Below, piece by piece: positions 1 to 9,701 of a stretch of DNA of 64,000 bases. Origin of the DNA: Camillea tinctor. Its lineage: Eukaryota; Ascomycota; Sordariomycetes; Xylariales; Xylariaceae. The notes below the pieces were generated by a model. It had not been told where the DNA came from. It made no database searches and saw only the letters and a list, made by a program, of their open reading frames with translations. Both the position numbers and the translations under genes were made by a program. How positions within the stretch are numbered: position 1 is the stretch's first letter; each line of letters opens with the position of its first letter. The stretch covers positions 1 through 64,000 of the forward strand of contig MU394067.1 in NCBI GenBank assembly GCA_022578605.1. Reading direction: 5' to 3'.

Positions 1-92
1 TATTTATTTTATTTATTTTATTTATTTTATTTATTTTATTTATTTTATTTATTTTATTTATTTTATTTATTTTATTTATTTTATTTATTTTA
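1..92. repeat. Tandem repeat, 9-bp unit ATTTATTTT
   Basis: About ten head-to-tail copies of ATTTATTTT run from the left window edge to about position 92. The array is nearly perfect and may begin before the window. Just after it (about 100-175) lie three degenerate copies of an 18-base unit resembling ACTTTTTTATGGTCGCT. No gene is present. Confidence 0.9.
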
Positions 93-329
93 TAAGTGTT
101 GATTTTTTTATAATTAAATACTGACTTTTTTATAGTTGTTAACTTTTTTATGGTCGCTAACTTTTCATGGTCGCTGACATGTATACAGCCTATAAAAGAT
201 TTTTACGCTTTTCCTATTCCAGGAATAGTTTTGCTCAATTGGCGGAGTTGCACTTACAGGCCTCCGTACCTTGTCCTCTTCTCACGCTATGGAAGTACGT
301 AGTGGACATACCTAGCAGCACCTAAGGTA

Positions 330-585
330 CCGCATAAAATCAGGAAACTGACTTTTTGACCCCCCATTTTTAATCCCTGGAACCAGTCTTTTTATGTAGA
401 TCAACCAAAGATTTGGTATTTTTTATTGGAGAGTAACAGAAAATTGGAATTACCTGTGCGAACCTTAACTTCTGGTTGGCTCCACCATATTACTTGTTGC
501 TTTTCTTTGGTTGATCTACGTAGAAAAACGGGTTCCAGGGTTTAAAAGTGGGGGGTCAAAAAGTCAGTTTCCTGATTTTATGCGG
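330..585. mobile_element. MITE with long TIRs and TA target duplication
   Basis: The first 37 bases of the element (starting CCGCATAAAATCAGG) are the exact reverse complement of its last 37, and similarity continues with mismatches to about 84 bases on each side. The inverted repeats are flanked by TA at 328-329 and 586-587. Size is 256 bp and there is no coding capacity. TIRs plus a TA duplication fit a non-autonomous Tc1/mariner-class MITE. Superfamily assignment rests only on the TA duplication. An open frame running from 548 to 1084 starts inside the right TIR and is not a gene. Confidence 0.85.
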
Positions 586-587
586 TA

Positions 588-2037
588 GTACACTACATAT
601 ACATACATATGTACACGAGTCCACCTACTGGCACTCCACAAGGGATTACGATTTCCCTCTCTTCCTCCTTTGTGGTCCCCACTCCGGGTCTCTCTTACCT
701 CTTGTATTTCTCGGGTTCGCTGCCAATGAACGATTTCTCTTTTCTTTCCTTTCCTTTCGATTTTTTCTTCTCGATCCTCGACCGCACCACTCAAGATTTT
801 TCGTTTATCCATCTACCGAAGCTCCCCACATAAAAGAGCATTTCCCCTGTCAATCATATCTCAAAACGGTAGTGATGAATGCATTCATAGCTAGATTTTA
901 CATATTAGCACATGAATATGCAACCCGATCTGGACCTTCGGTTAGATTTTCAGCCACTTTAAACGTAGCCCATTTTCAAGCGCCAAGCGCGAGTGCCTCT
1001 AGGAATAGAAGGTACCTTAGTATCTATATAGGTAAAGTGGTAACGATTCATATGTACATGAGCTTGCATCAACATGAAACTTAAGTTACCTTATTAGGCA
1101 GGTACCTAGCTAAGCTTCTTTACCCTCGACTTCACTTCTTTGCTTACTCAAAGACCTAGCCTGTATACCTAGGTAGGTACTATGTATGTATCCTAGGTAA
1201 TTTGATACCTATTAATACCTACATGTACTCAGATAGGGACCTGGTTGAAGCCCATAGAACTACCTGGTTTTCCCCGTCTTACGTTGCACATCATGGTCGT
1301 TATCACAGCCACGGGTCTGAGCTGTTTTTTTTGTGCAAGTCCATCTGTTGCGCCAATATGTTGGACTCTCGAATTTCAATGATAAGGTATCAGGTAGGAT
1401 ACCAGTTTGGTGCTAGTTGCCGTGTTGCAACATTCTTAATACCGTAATGGGAGACTCGGATATCTAGCTGCAGACAGCCGGGTTTATGTCTAGTTTTTTA
1501 ATGAATATAGACGGGATCTTGTAAGCAGCTCGCCTATATATGACTACCCAGAAACAATAGGAACTTGAAGCTCAAGCATCGCTTTCAACCAACTTTGAAG
1601 TTGATGGCTTGTAACCGGAAGGTTCTAGGTGGGGTCATACTCGTGATGTCATTAGGAAGATTCCGCGTTGGAAGTCGCGAGCAAAGATGGGGGAGCCTAA
1701 GCTCCTGCCTCTCTGTGAACATGTCTAGTCAATAGCTAGCTACATGCTCTGGGTACTGAACACTCCTTCCTTATCCTTGTTGGGAGCTCTTACCTACTAT
1801 GTCTCTTACACTAATTACTAAGTACCTTTTCAACCCTCATCTATACACATCTACCCCCTTATTTAGGTAGATAGCTGATATAACCTGTACTTGTCAACTC
1901 TACCTTTTTCTTGCTCTACAAATATCGACTGGGTCAAACTTTCAGTGACAAAAGCCCATCAGTACTCACTCCCACGATATCTGCCTCCTCAACCACATAT
2001 AGCACAGAGTTCCTACTTCCCCAGCACAACAGGAATC
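588..2037. other. Spacer upstream of the first secreted-protein gene
   Basis: No convincing gene. It contains a perfect palindrome TACCTAGGTA at 1166-1175 and a partial copy at about 1192-1199. Open frames here lack ATG starts, family resemblance and coding-like composition. The last 100-200 bases are probably the promoter and leader of the gene at 2038. Confidence 0.6.
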
Positions 2038-2587
2038 ATGGGTCTAACCGTCCTCCGTTCTATCCTAGCCCTTACTACCCTAGCAGGTATCACCACTACT
2101 ACTCCGCTCAATGACGACCATGTCGACTATCCCGATACAGCCCAAGGGCCTATGAACGTCGAATCAGTTAACGCCCTGACGAAGCGAGATGCTTACACTT
2201 GCTACGGGGTGCGTGACAGCACAGTCTTCTGACTCTTTAATAATTACCATACACCACCATGCTAACCCATGATAGACCACCAACATCTCGATTCCAGACT
2301 GTGAAGCAGCCTTTGGAAAGATCAAACTTGATGGGAGAAACCAGACATTCAAGCTGTATTCGGGCGTCTGTCTGAACTGGAGCCAGGGCACTTGTGCTGT
2401 ACGGTTTTGCGCTGTGCCCTACACCTATAAGCCGGTCAACAGAACTTCAGACTGGTTGATCGACTATCTTACAACCCCCCTGCTAGATTACTGTGTGAAG
2501 GGTGGCCAACAAGGATTAATGGGAGACCATCCAAACATCAACGGCCCGTCGGGCACCTACCGACTATACCTTGAGTACCATGAGTAG
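2038..2587 (+). CDS. Small secreted cysteine-rich protein (160 aa), Kex2-type propeptide
   Basis: Exons 2038-2208 and 2276-2587 join at a phase-0 67-bp intron (GTGCGT...TAG, branch GCTAAC). The predicted protein starts with a hydrophobic signal peptide (about residues 1-19). A propeptide follows, ending in LTKR (47-50), a typical Kex2 cleavage site just before the first cysteine. The mature part has six cysteines at 55, 66, 89, 97, 102 and 130 and N-glycosylation sequons. I do not recognise the family. A signal peptide, Kex2 site, even cysteine number and small size are features of secreted effectors, hydrophobin-like or antimicrobial proteins, so a function outside the cell is inferred. The gene at 4020 shares its cysteine spacing and intron placement. 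The open frame continues upstream of 2038, but this ATG is the one that yields a signal peptide. Confidence 0.75.
2209..2275 (+). other. Intron of secreted-protein gene
   Basis: GT-AG intron of 67 bp with donor GTGCGT, branch-like GCTAAC about 13 bases before the TAG acceptor, and an in-frame stop (TGA at 2230-2232) if retained. It lies two codons after the first conserved cysteine. Confidence 0.75.
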
Positions 2588-4019
2588 AACACAGGAGAAG
2601 GGGCATTTTGATGAGGTCAATTACAGGCAACGGTGATAGATTATGGAAACCACTATGTCAACGTGTGTAGAGCTAGGTTACGAATTTGAGAATGAGCTCT
2701 AGGAATTTGCAGAACACCAGGTATTAATCTACAATCAGTCACGTGTTCAGTTGATTCAGCAGAAGGCTCAGCCAGGTACTATACACCAGTGCCACTTCAA
2801 AACACTGAAGAAGCTGTCATCCTGACGAACATAAAAAATGCAACTTTTCGTTCTACGCTATCTAGCAAAGCGCTCTATATACCTAAGTAGCTTCTAAAAC
2901 GAGTAAGATTACCCTCTTCCTTAACAGGTGATATCAGTAGTGATTTACCGGTCTACATAAGAGCAGGTAAGTATTATGATCATATAGGTGAGCGGCTTTA
3001 CAAATTGTTAGTTACCAGCCTAGGGTTTGCCTTTAAGGATTCATAGTTAGGTGATATTGGTAGAATGCCTAGGACCTAACCTATTGCTGATACTAGCCAC
3101 CAGCACTTGTTCACTTCATTGACTAACAACCATGAATTTCAAATGAGATTTAAAGAGAATGCATTAGCCCACAATCACAGGTGGAATGGGGATATGTCAC
3201 GGGTTAGGAAGGAACAAAGAAGGTTTCCTGTATATAGGTAACAGTGGCATCCATAGTTGTAGTCAGTTCCTCGCACAACAACGTATTGATTACCAAAGCA
3301 CTTGCTTGGTTCCTCGTGACCTCGGGACAGGATATGTTTAGTATAGCACTGAAAAGTATTAAGTGTTAAAAGAGAGCACACTGCATGATTAAGTGTTCTC
3401 GGATATTCGATGTGAGGTACATCTCTAGGCATCAAAAACGGAGATCCTGGTGTGATTGATGTCTCCCTTTTCATATCCATATACCTGCAATATTGTTGGG
3501 GGTGTGTCTGTAAGTACCTAGGGAGGCAAATAGGTATAGGTTAGTAATATCAATGTCCATATTTGATATTAAGGTACTACCATATGCGGGCATTGGACTT
3601 ACTTTAAGTCGTATAATACATGTATCTTGTACACCATCTAAGTTTGTTTGATTGTTTGCTTGTTCGTGATTTCCTTTCGTGAACACATACTTTCTTAACC
3701 TGTGTGCTTCGCATCACACACTACATGTCACCGAAAGGAGGTGCAGGTGGTTGGGTACTTTCATTTCTCCTCTGACGGATCAATCTGCCACCCCTTCTTT
3801 GAACAATCTCAATACTAAACCTAGTCACTCTTCATCGCTCTACCACAATACACGGCCTCTCTAGTTTACGTACTCTGCTACACTCTCACCACTCTCACAA
3901 ACACCGCCTACTATTCACTTGTTGTAGCAACGCCTCCTCATACTAAAATACCTTCTGCCCAACTTGTCAATTTACAAAAGCCTATACCGAAGAAGAAAAC
4001 ATCAAGTCAATTAACTAAG
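2588..4019. other. Spacer between the two secreted-protein genes
   Basis: AT-rich, no gene supported. Minus-strand open frames at 3175-3480 and 3471-3686 have no recognisable features. The last part (about 3860-4019), rich in CACTCTCACC-type pyrimidine tracts, looks like the leader of the gene at 4020. Confidence 0.5.
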
Positions 4020-4576
4020 ATGTTATTCTTCAGCAACAATATCACCCTCTACGCGGTCACCGCTGCCAGTATCCTCAATGTCACCCTGGCTCGACCTGGA
4101 ATCGACAATGCTGATCAAGCATTCGGAGTTCGGGGAGCAGATGCAATGGTAGAGCCTACCAACAACCACGTTAATAGGGGTATTAAGATCCCTGATGGCC
4201 CTGTCTGGCGATGCAACAGCCCCAACGACCAACTAGTAAGGGAATTCCTATTAATACTAAATATTAGTGGTATCAAACATGCTAATCTATGCTATAGGGC
4301 CCTTCTCCTCCTGTTGAAGACTGCCGAGATGTGATCCAACAGTTTGCTGCCATCCCTGGAGATATTACGGTGGAGCTAGTCGAGGCCTGCCGGACCATTG
4401 TCTCTGGTAACTGCACTGGCTCGGTTTGTCCCCAACGCCAGGGTTCGGGCACTATTCCTGCTGCACTGGCTGCTGACTACATGACCAACATCATCCTTGA
4501 CAATTGCATCTCGAAGGGCCTGAGAGGATGGTGGAATGAGGGTCAACAATATGGCATTGGCTTGTATCTGAACTAG
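4020..4576 (+). CDS. Small secreted cysteine-rich protein (164 aa), same scaffold as the 2038 gene
   Basis: Exons 4020-4235 and 4298-4576 join at a phase-0 62-bp intron (GTAAGG...TAG, branch GCTAAT). A signal peptide of about 24 residues ends in TLA before RPG. The mature protein has six cysteines at 65, 81, 103, 111, 116 and 142. The spacings C-x7-C-x4-C in the middle, about 21 residues before and 25 after, match the neighbour at 2038. The C-terminal half contains a short WW pair and ends YGIGLYLN, where the neighbour ends YRLYLEYHE. No dibasic Kex2 site is seen before the first cysteine, unlike the neighbour. The family is not recognised; resemblance to Hce2/necrosis-inducing-factor-type effectors is possible but unproven. 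A secreted, disulfide-bonded protein is inferred. Confidence 0.75.
4236..4297 (+). other. Intron of second secreted-protein gene
   Basis: GT-AG intron of 62 bp, donor GTAAGG, branch-like GCTAAT, acceptor TAG. Phase 0. It falls seven codons after the first conserved cysteine, close to the position used in the 2038 gene. Confidence 0.75.
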
Positions 4577-5875
4577 GTTGAAGGACATTCTTAGAAACCA
4601 TGGCTCACAGCCTGGTATGGTAATATTCTGATCTCAAAAATGGCAGATGCCAGAGGGTACAAGAACAGCACGTTGATCGTGTCTACAGCTTGGGATCCGA
4701 GCTACGTAGATGAAGAAATAAGACCGTCACGATACGGTAGATACTCTGAGCTCTCTGAGGATATCCCCTCGTGATTTGTAGGCTATAAGCATAAATTTAC
4801 TTTTCTAAGTGATATTTGTAGGTCTTTATTAGCATCTATACACATTTGCTTCCATAAGAGTTGATGGTATGGTATCTTCTCGATAATTACTCCTTAGGTA
4901 ATACTTGAAATAATATAGAGAAGGAAGACTAACAAAGGAAAAAGGAAAAGAAGAGGAAGAGCCGGGGATTATGTCCCTCACCACCCCCATTTCCTCTTGG
5001 TTACCATCACAGTAGATGTGCAAGTCTCATCATGAGGCCACGCCATACCTCAGGCTTCCTACGTCTTGGCAATGTATATGGTTCTGGAACATAAACCGTA
5101 CCTAATCACGGGAGAGAGAATTGCCCTTAATATCCCGGCGAAAACCACAAAGCTGTACAGTACAGCCTCGCTAAGATGGGAACGCAGGAATAGTCATGGG
5201 TATCACGAATAGAAATGCCCCCCCCTCATGTGAGTTATTTGCTACACATGTATGACGGGATATATTGAAATGTGCAGATACTAACATACTAAAACTTCTT
5301 CTTAAGGTATATCGAGAGTAAGCACACAAATATTATTCTTGGCGGGTAGGTAGATGGTTGAATACTAGTGGTTGCTACTCTACGTATATAGCTGGTGCAC
5401 AGATAGAAGTGTAATTGATGTCAAGCTAGTCTTAGCTGATTGGATGGCGGGGTTGGTGGAGGTTGTAACTTTACCCCACATTAGTACCTATGTACCTAGG
5501 AAGGCGCTGCATGTACTCTTTCAGCCCTGTTCCATGTACAATTGGTTTATTGATATTACTCTAGATCCTGATAAACAACCTACCTACATCTAGTCTATGT
5601 ATCTACCGAACCCTACTTATGTTGATAGGTAGTCTTGAATACTGGGCAACATACAACCGCGATTCGCACCGTCTCATACTTTGACAAAGCTTGACATTAT
5701 TCTCTGTCTACACGAGCCTGTCTTGTATACAACAAGAAGCTATATACTGGAATAATGGTATACATATCTTACCTCCCTCTCTAAGCCCTCCCCCCTTACA
5801 AGTAAAGCCATAAACTTCCTGTTTTAAGTTCCCATGCATATTTCGACCACGTCTGCTAACCTATCTCTCCTTGTC
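4577..5875. other. AT-rich spacer, no gene seen
   Basis: Open frames are short and featureless. A TACCTAGG motif lies near 5492-5503. The end (about 5850-5875) carries a branch-like GCTAAC and a TCTAG acceptor that introduce the exon at 5876, but I could not find a credible upstream exon here. Confidence 0.5.
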
Positions 5876-6211
5876 TAGAATAAAGACGGGTGCTACACGT
5901 ACGTGCAACATGCCACGCGAGCGCGGGACGCGGACCTGTTCGAGGACTTCTGCAAGGACCGACTCCCAGACGACGACATCTACGTGCCGCCGCACCACCA
6001 GCCCATCAACCCCGAGGATGAGGACGACGTGGTGCCCGACCAGCACGCCGCCTTTGGTATCCAGAAGGCGACTCAGCGTGGAGGTCGCGAGCCCGCCTGG
6101 AAGGATCTCGGCCTCGCCGAGCTCATGCGCAAAGGGCCCGCGCCTGCGCGCGCGGTAGTGGGTGGTGCAGGGGCTGGGAAGAAGGGCGCGTATAAGGGTC
6201 TGCCGCGGTGA
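5876..6211 (+). CDS. Orphan 3' exon or truncated gene, function unknown
   Basis: A clearly coding-like, GC-rich open frame follows a strong acceptor (CTAAC branch about 25 bases before TTGTCTAG) and ends at TGA 6209-6211. About 111 residues are encoded: an acidic stretch rich in D, E and P, then a basic, Gly/Ala-rich tail ending KGLPR. No ATG start and no preceding exon could be identified in the AT-rich 1.3 kb upstream, so 5' exons are either unusual or lost. I do not recognise the protein. It converges with TRS31 (end at 6683). It could be the last exon of a real small gene or a 5'-truncated relic. Confidence 0.4.
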
Positions 6212-6682
6212 TGTTATATGCTGGCTTCTTTAATTAATATTTTGTGGAGGAAAGGGGCCTGTAATTGTCAGAATTGAGAATAGAAAGGAGGAAGAGATTT
6301 ATTCATCATGGCACAAGGCCTTTTGTACTGGGATAACGGGATTTTCTTTCTTTAAGTCGTGATAGAGCAACCCCACAAGGGTAATAGTACCAATTGGACT
6401 ACTACGCCCCATCCCTTTGATATTATACCCTTTCTTCACCTTTGTGAATAATGACTTCATGCCCCCCCCCCCTCTTAAAAAAAACAACCAAAAAAACCTC
6501 AAGAAGAATAAAAAGCAACCCTCCGAACCATTCCACTTCCCATGTAAAACGCCTTGCAAATGCCTAGACCCCCCTCCCTTATCCAGCCCTTAACCTATTT
6601 TGCCCCCCTCCCCCTTTTTTCTTCTCATAGCTTACATACCGTCCTTCTCCTCGAATATATCTTGGAGCCCCCCTCGTTTTGA
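6212..6682. other. Convergent 3' spacer
   Basis: Lies between the orphan exon (+) and TRS31 (-). Contains C- and A-rich homopolymer tracts near 6464-6500. No gene seen. Confidence 0.6.
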
Positions 6683-7411
6683 TCAACCTTTACCCAAATA
6701 CCCCTCCCTTTCCATAACCTCGGGCGCAAACTTGACGAGGAAGACGGTGCGGCCCGGCCACATCTCGCCTTCCTCCTGACGGCCGACGCTGTGGGCGGTG
6801 ACGCGGGCGGGAAAGGCGGAGCCATCACAGACGCCCTCGATGATGCCGGCGACGTAGGCGGCGCAGTTGAGCTGGCTCATGTCCTTGGGCACACTGATAT
6901 AGCGGTTGACTAGGGGCTCGTTGTCGATGATCATGTACTCGTCGGGCTTGGAGGGGTCGGAGGATTTCTCGAGCCCGTCGGCGGCCTGGCCAAACAGGTG
7001 CTGCCACACGTTGATCTTAATGAAGTGTAGGAGCGTGATGATGTTGAGCGGGCGCGTCTGCGTCCGCGCCGGCTCGCGGTACAGGAGGAGATCGAGTAGC
7101 TTCAGCCCGATGGGATGGCCTTGTACGTTGAGTCTGGGTATTTGGCGAACAAAATAGGAGGTTAGAAATATGTAGGGGTACCTCGGAGGGGAGTTGGAAA
7201 AGACTCACCGTTTCTCCAGGTCTTGGATGCTCTCGATCTTCTTGGAGGCGTAGCCAACCATCTCGGAGAAAAGATAGGCGAAGCTGGCGCCACTGAGCTC
7301 TGCTGTCTTGGCTCGATTTAAGGGCCTGTGGTATATAGTCTTGCCGTTCGTCGGGTAGCGGAGTCCCGGCTGGTCTTTGGTGCCGCCCTTGCTAGGCTGG
7401 ATATTGGACAT
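6683..7411 (-). CDS. TRS31: TRAPP complex subunit Trs31 / TRAPPC5
   Basis: Two exons on the minus strand, 7411-7209 and 7133-6683, flank a 75-bp intron (7134-7208, GTGAGT...CAG) that splits an Arg codon. The product is 217 residues. It is a Bet3/Trs31-family protein: an N-terminal LNRAKTAELSGASFAYLFSEMVGY segment is followed by QGHPIGLKLLDLLLYRE, then a helix-rich core and a C-terminal NCAAYVAGIIEGV segment. These are hallmarks of the TRAPPC5 subgroup. TRAPP is the multisubunit exchange factor/tether for Ypt1/Rab1 in ER-to-Golgi and intra-Golgi transport, and Trs31 is one of its core longin-like adaptors. Length is between the human (about 190) and yeast (about 280) proteins. Confidence 0.92.
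7134..7208 (-). other. Intron of TRS31
   Basis: 75 bp, GTGAGT donor and CAG acceptor read on the minus strand. Splicing restores the frame between LEKR and LNVQG. Confidence 0.85.
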
Positions 7412-7984
7412 TGTAGTTCCCGACCAGGTGCGCCACCTACTGAGAGTACCTGAGGGTATAAGAGCGAAGTGGTGCGAACGGTTTAGCTTGTCGCGTGCGG
7501 GTGCGCGGATGTAGAGGCAGGGTGCTTGTGTGTGTGTGTGTATACACCGAAGGTTAGTACATACCTAGGTTAGGTAGGTAATGGAAAGAAATTGGTTTCG
7601 TTACTTGGAATTGAACTGCGGGCTCACTCAATTCAAAGCTGAATGCTGCCGTACCAAAGCTTGGCAGCCCCACTTTGAGAGCTTAACCTGCATCAGTGTG
7701 TACCTAATACCTACCAACCTACGGTATCATTCTCATGGCGATTCTTTTGCTTTAGGTATCTCTATTATTATGCGGGTTAACCTAACCTAGGCTATTGCAT
7801 ACATAGTGGGAAAATTGCCTCGTAACTTGAAGGATTCATATCTCCCTAACCTAGGTACTTCATGTATTATGTACATGTAAGCAGGCCTGTTTGCATCTTA
7901 TAAACCATGCCTCGAGATTTTTACGCCTCTATGATCTATGAACTCTACTCTATACAAATGAAGAAGCCATTACTGCTCACGCCT
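7412..7984. other. TRS31 promoter and 3' flank of the PDR16-like gene
   Basis: No gene seen. Contains a short (GT)n run near 7529-7541 and several CCTAGGTTAGGTAGGT-type motifs (about 7563-7580 and 7848-7857). Confidence 0.6.
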
Positions 7985-9036
7985 TCAGTTCGCTGCGGTT
8001 TCTTGCTGAGCCGCTACGCCGTTTGCGTTGGCCAATCTCGAATGGGCCACTCCGTGTGGAATAAGCCCTTTCAGATAATCTTCCGTCTCACCAATCTCTT
8101 TCCCTCCCGCTTCCCATCTCTGAATTCTTTCGGCACGCTTCTCTTCACAAAGCTTGTGCAAGGCTGGCCAATAAACAGAATGGTCGTACTCGAACTGTAG
8201 CTCACCGCCACCAAACTCATTCCACAGCTGTTCCTTGGGGACATACTGAGTCATGTCTTCGTTGAACTTCAGTTTTTCTTTCGTCAGGGGATCGATGAAA
8301 GGTGTGATTAGCTTGAAGAAACCCCAGACGACCCATGGAACTGTAAACCTCGTTAGCTAGTCCGAGTCTTCCGAAGCGGAGTATCGGGGTTATTGTATAT
8401 ACCGTTGATAATCATGGCCCGCCCTAATCTCTCGGGATAGTGTGTCTGGAGGATGTGTAGCACCTCCCGGCCTTGGGTGATTCCAGGGGCCGTGTAAGAA
8501 CGGTTCTTCCCCTGCTTGAAGTTGATGAGAAGACTGAGAGTCTCCTGTTGAGCGGGCATCAGCTCAATACAGCGCTCGAGCATGTAAACTAAGTGCTGGT
8601 TCTGTCTTGGTGATACATCGGTGTTTTGGCGGCCAGGAAGCAAGTAATGGCACGGGCGGCTGTGCATGTCAAATCCCAGAATGACCTGCTTCCCAGTCTC
8701 GTTCTCAGGCCCGATGTGCTCCGATGTCAGCTCCCCGACCCCATACTCCCTTCTCCAAGTCAGGGTCTCGAGCAATCGCTTTTCCGACTCCTTGTGATTC
8801 CATTTGGTGGCTCTCAGGTATCTCAGAAGGCACTCTTTCGTAAGCCACATCTTCTCGCTGTCAGTTAGGGGTCCAGATTTGTCCTTGGACGAGGAAACCT
8901 CTTTCCAGCTCCTTGCTCTTTCCAGAAGCCAATCATATTTTGCCTGTTGTTCTGGAGTCGAGGGGGATTTTTCAAGCGGGCTGCTGCTTGAGGTGGGAGC
9001 CGGAATGGGCGTTTTAAGAGGACTTGTAGCAGCCAT
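7985..9036 (-). CDS. Sec14-domain phosphatidylinositol transfer protein, PDR16/PDR17 type
   Basis: Minus-strand exons 9036-8403 and 8340-7985 join across a 62-bp intron (8341-8402, GTATAT...CAG, branch CTAAC) and give 329 residues. A Pro/Ser-rich N-terminus is followed by a CRAL-TRIO N helix region (LRYLRATKWNHKESEKRL). The lipid-binding domain then follows, with ENETGKQVILGFD, PGRQNTDVSPRQ and HYPERLGRAMIIN joined by splicing to VPWVVWGFFKLITPFIDPLT. The GRQNT and HYPERLG blocks are typical of the Pdr16/Pdr17 (Sfh3/Sfh4) branch, which moves phosphatidylinositol and affects sterol homeostasis and azole tolerance in yeast. The exact ortholog (PDR16 or PDR17) cannot be fixed by eye. It diverges from POL12 across a shared 665-bp promoter region. 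Confidence 0.9.
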
Positions 9037-9701
9037 GGCGAGCCTAGCGCTTCTGTAGACTCTATAGACTATGTGGACTGCAGATGGCTAAGGCCTGAAG
9101 AATTGGGTCTGGTGAAATGTAAAACGTGAAGTAAAATGTCTTACTAGGAGATTGGGTTATGTAGGTCTGGTAGGTATTTTATAAAAGTAAACAGTTTGAG
9201 GACAGCATGGAGGTCGCACTAAATAGCTACCCCGGTAGGCTGGCCCCTGAATGAAGGTAAAAAACCATCTATTGGCTGTAGCAGATATTGAGGTGACAGG
9301 GGGAGTAAGCTGGAAGGCGTCCCTGTACTAACGGTGTCGCTGCGAGATTGGTGCCGAATCTCTGGCTGAGGTGGGGCACCTAAGATCAGCTAGACATCCT
9401 GTCGCCTGCCGATGTCACCGATGTCAAAGGAGATTAGTGCTGGGTGTGAACCACTTAACGCGCTCGACGCGTGCTAATGCGAAAATGTACCACGCTAAAT
9501 CCAATTCGCGTCTCTCCGCCAACTCTTTTCTTGTCACGACCAGGCTCAAGGTCTCGAATCTATACCGAAAGAACAAAAAAAAGGGAAAGGGTTAGAAAAA
9601 GAAAAAGAGAACGGAACATAATAATAATAATAATTAAGCCCGATCACGAATGCGAATTTAGGAAGTTCTGAGTAAAGAAAAAAAGTTAATCGTCATACAC
9701 A
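9037..9701. promoter_or_regulatory. Divergent promoter region, PDR16-like / POL12
   Basis: A 665-bp spacer between two divergent starts (9036 minus, 9702 plus). It holds a perfect ACGCGT at 9467-9472 and an AACGCGC at 9458-9464, followed by A-rich tracts (about 9575-9640) nearer POL12. Open frames at 9371-9671 are not gene-like. Confidence 0.6.
9467..9472. promoter_or_regulatory. MCB box (ACGCGT) upstream of POL12
   Basis: The palindrome ACGCGT lies 230 bp before the POL12 start, with a second CGCG core eight bases to its left. ACGCGT is the binding site of MBF (Mbp1/Swi6), which drives G1/S expression of DNA replication genes in yeasts. Regulation here is inferred from motif plus target identity. 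Confidence 0.5.

Noticed and set aside
548..1084. 178-codon plus-strand open frame near the left edge
   Set aside because: It has no ATG at its start, begins inside the right TIR of the MITE and has no recognisable protein features.
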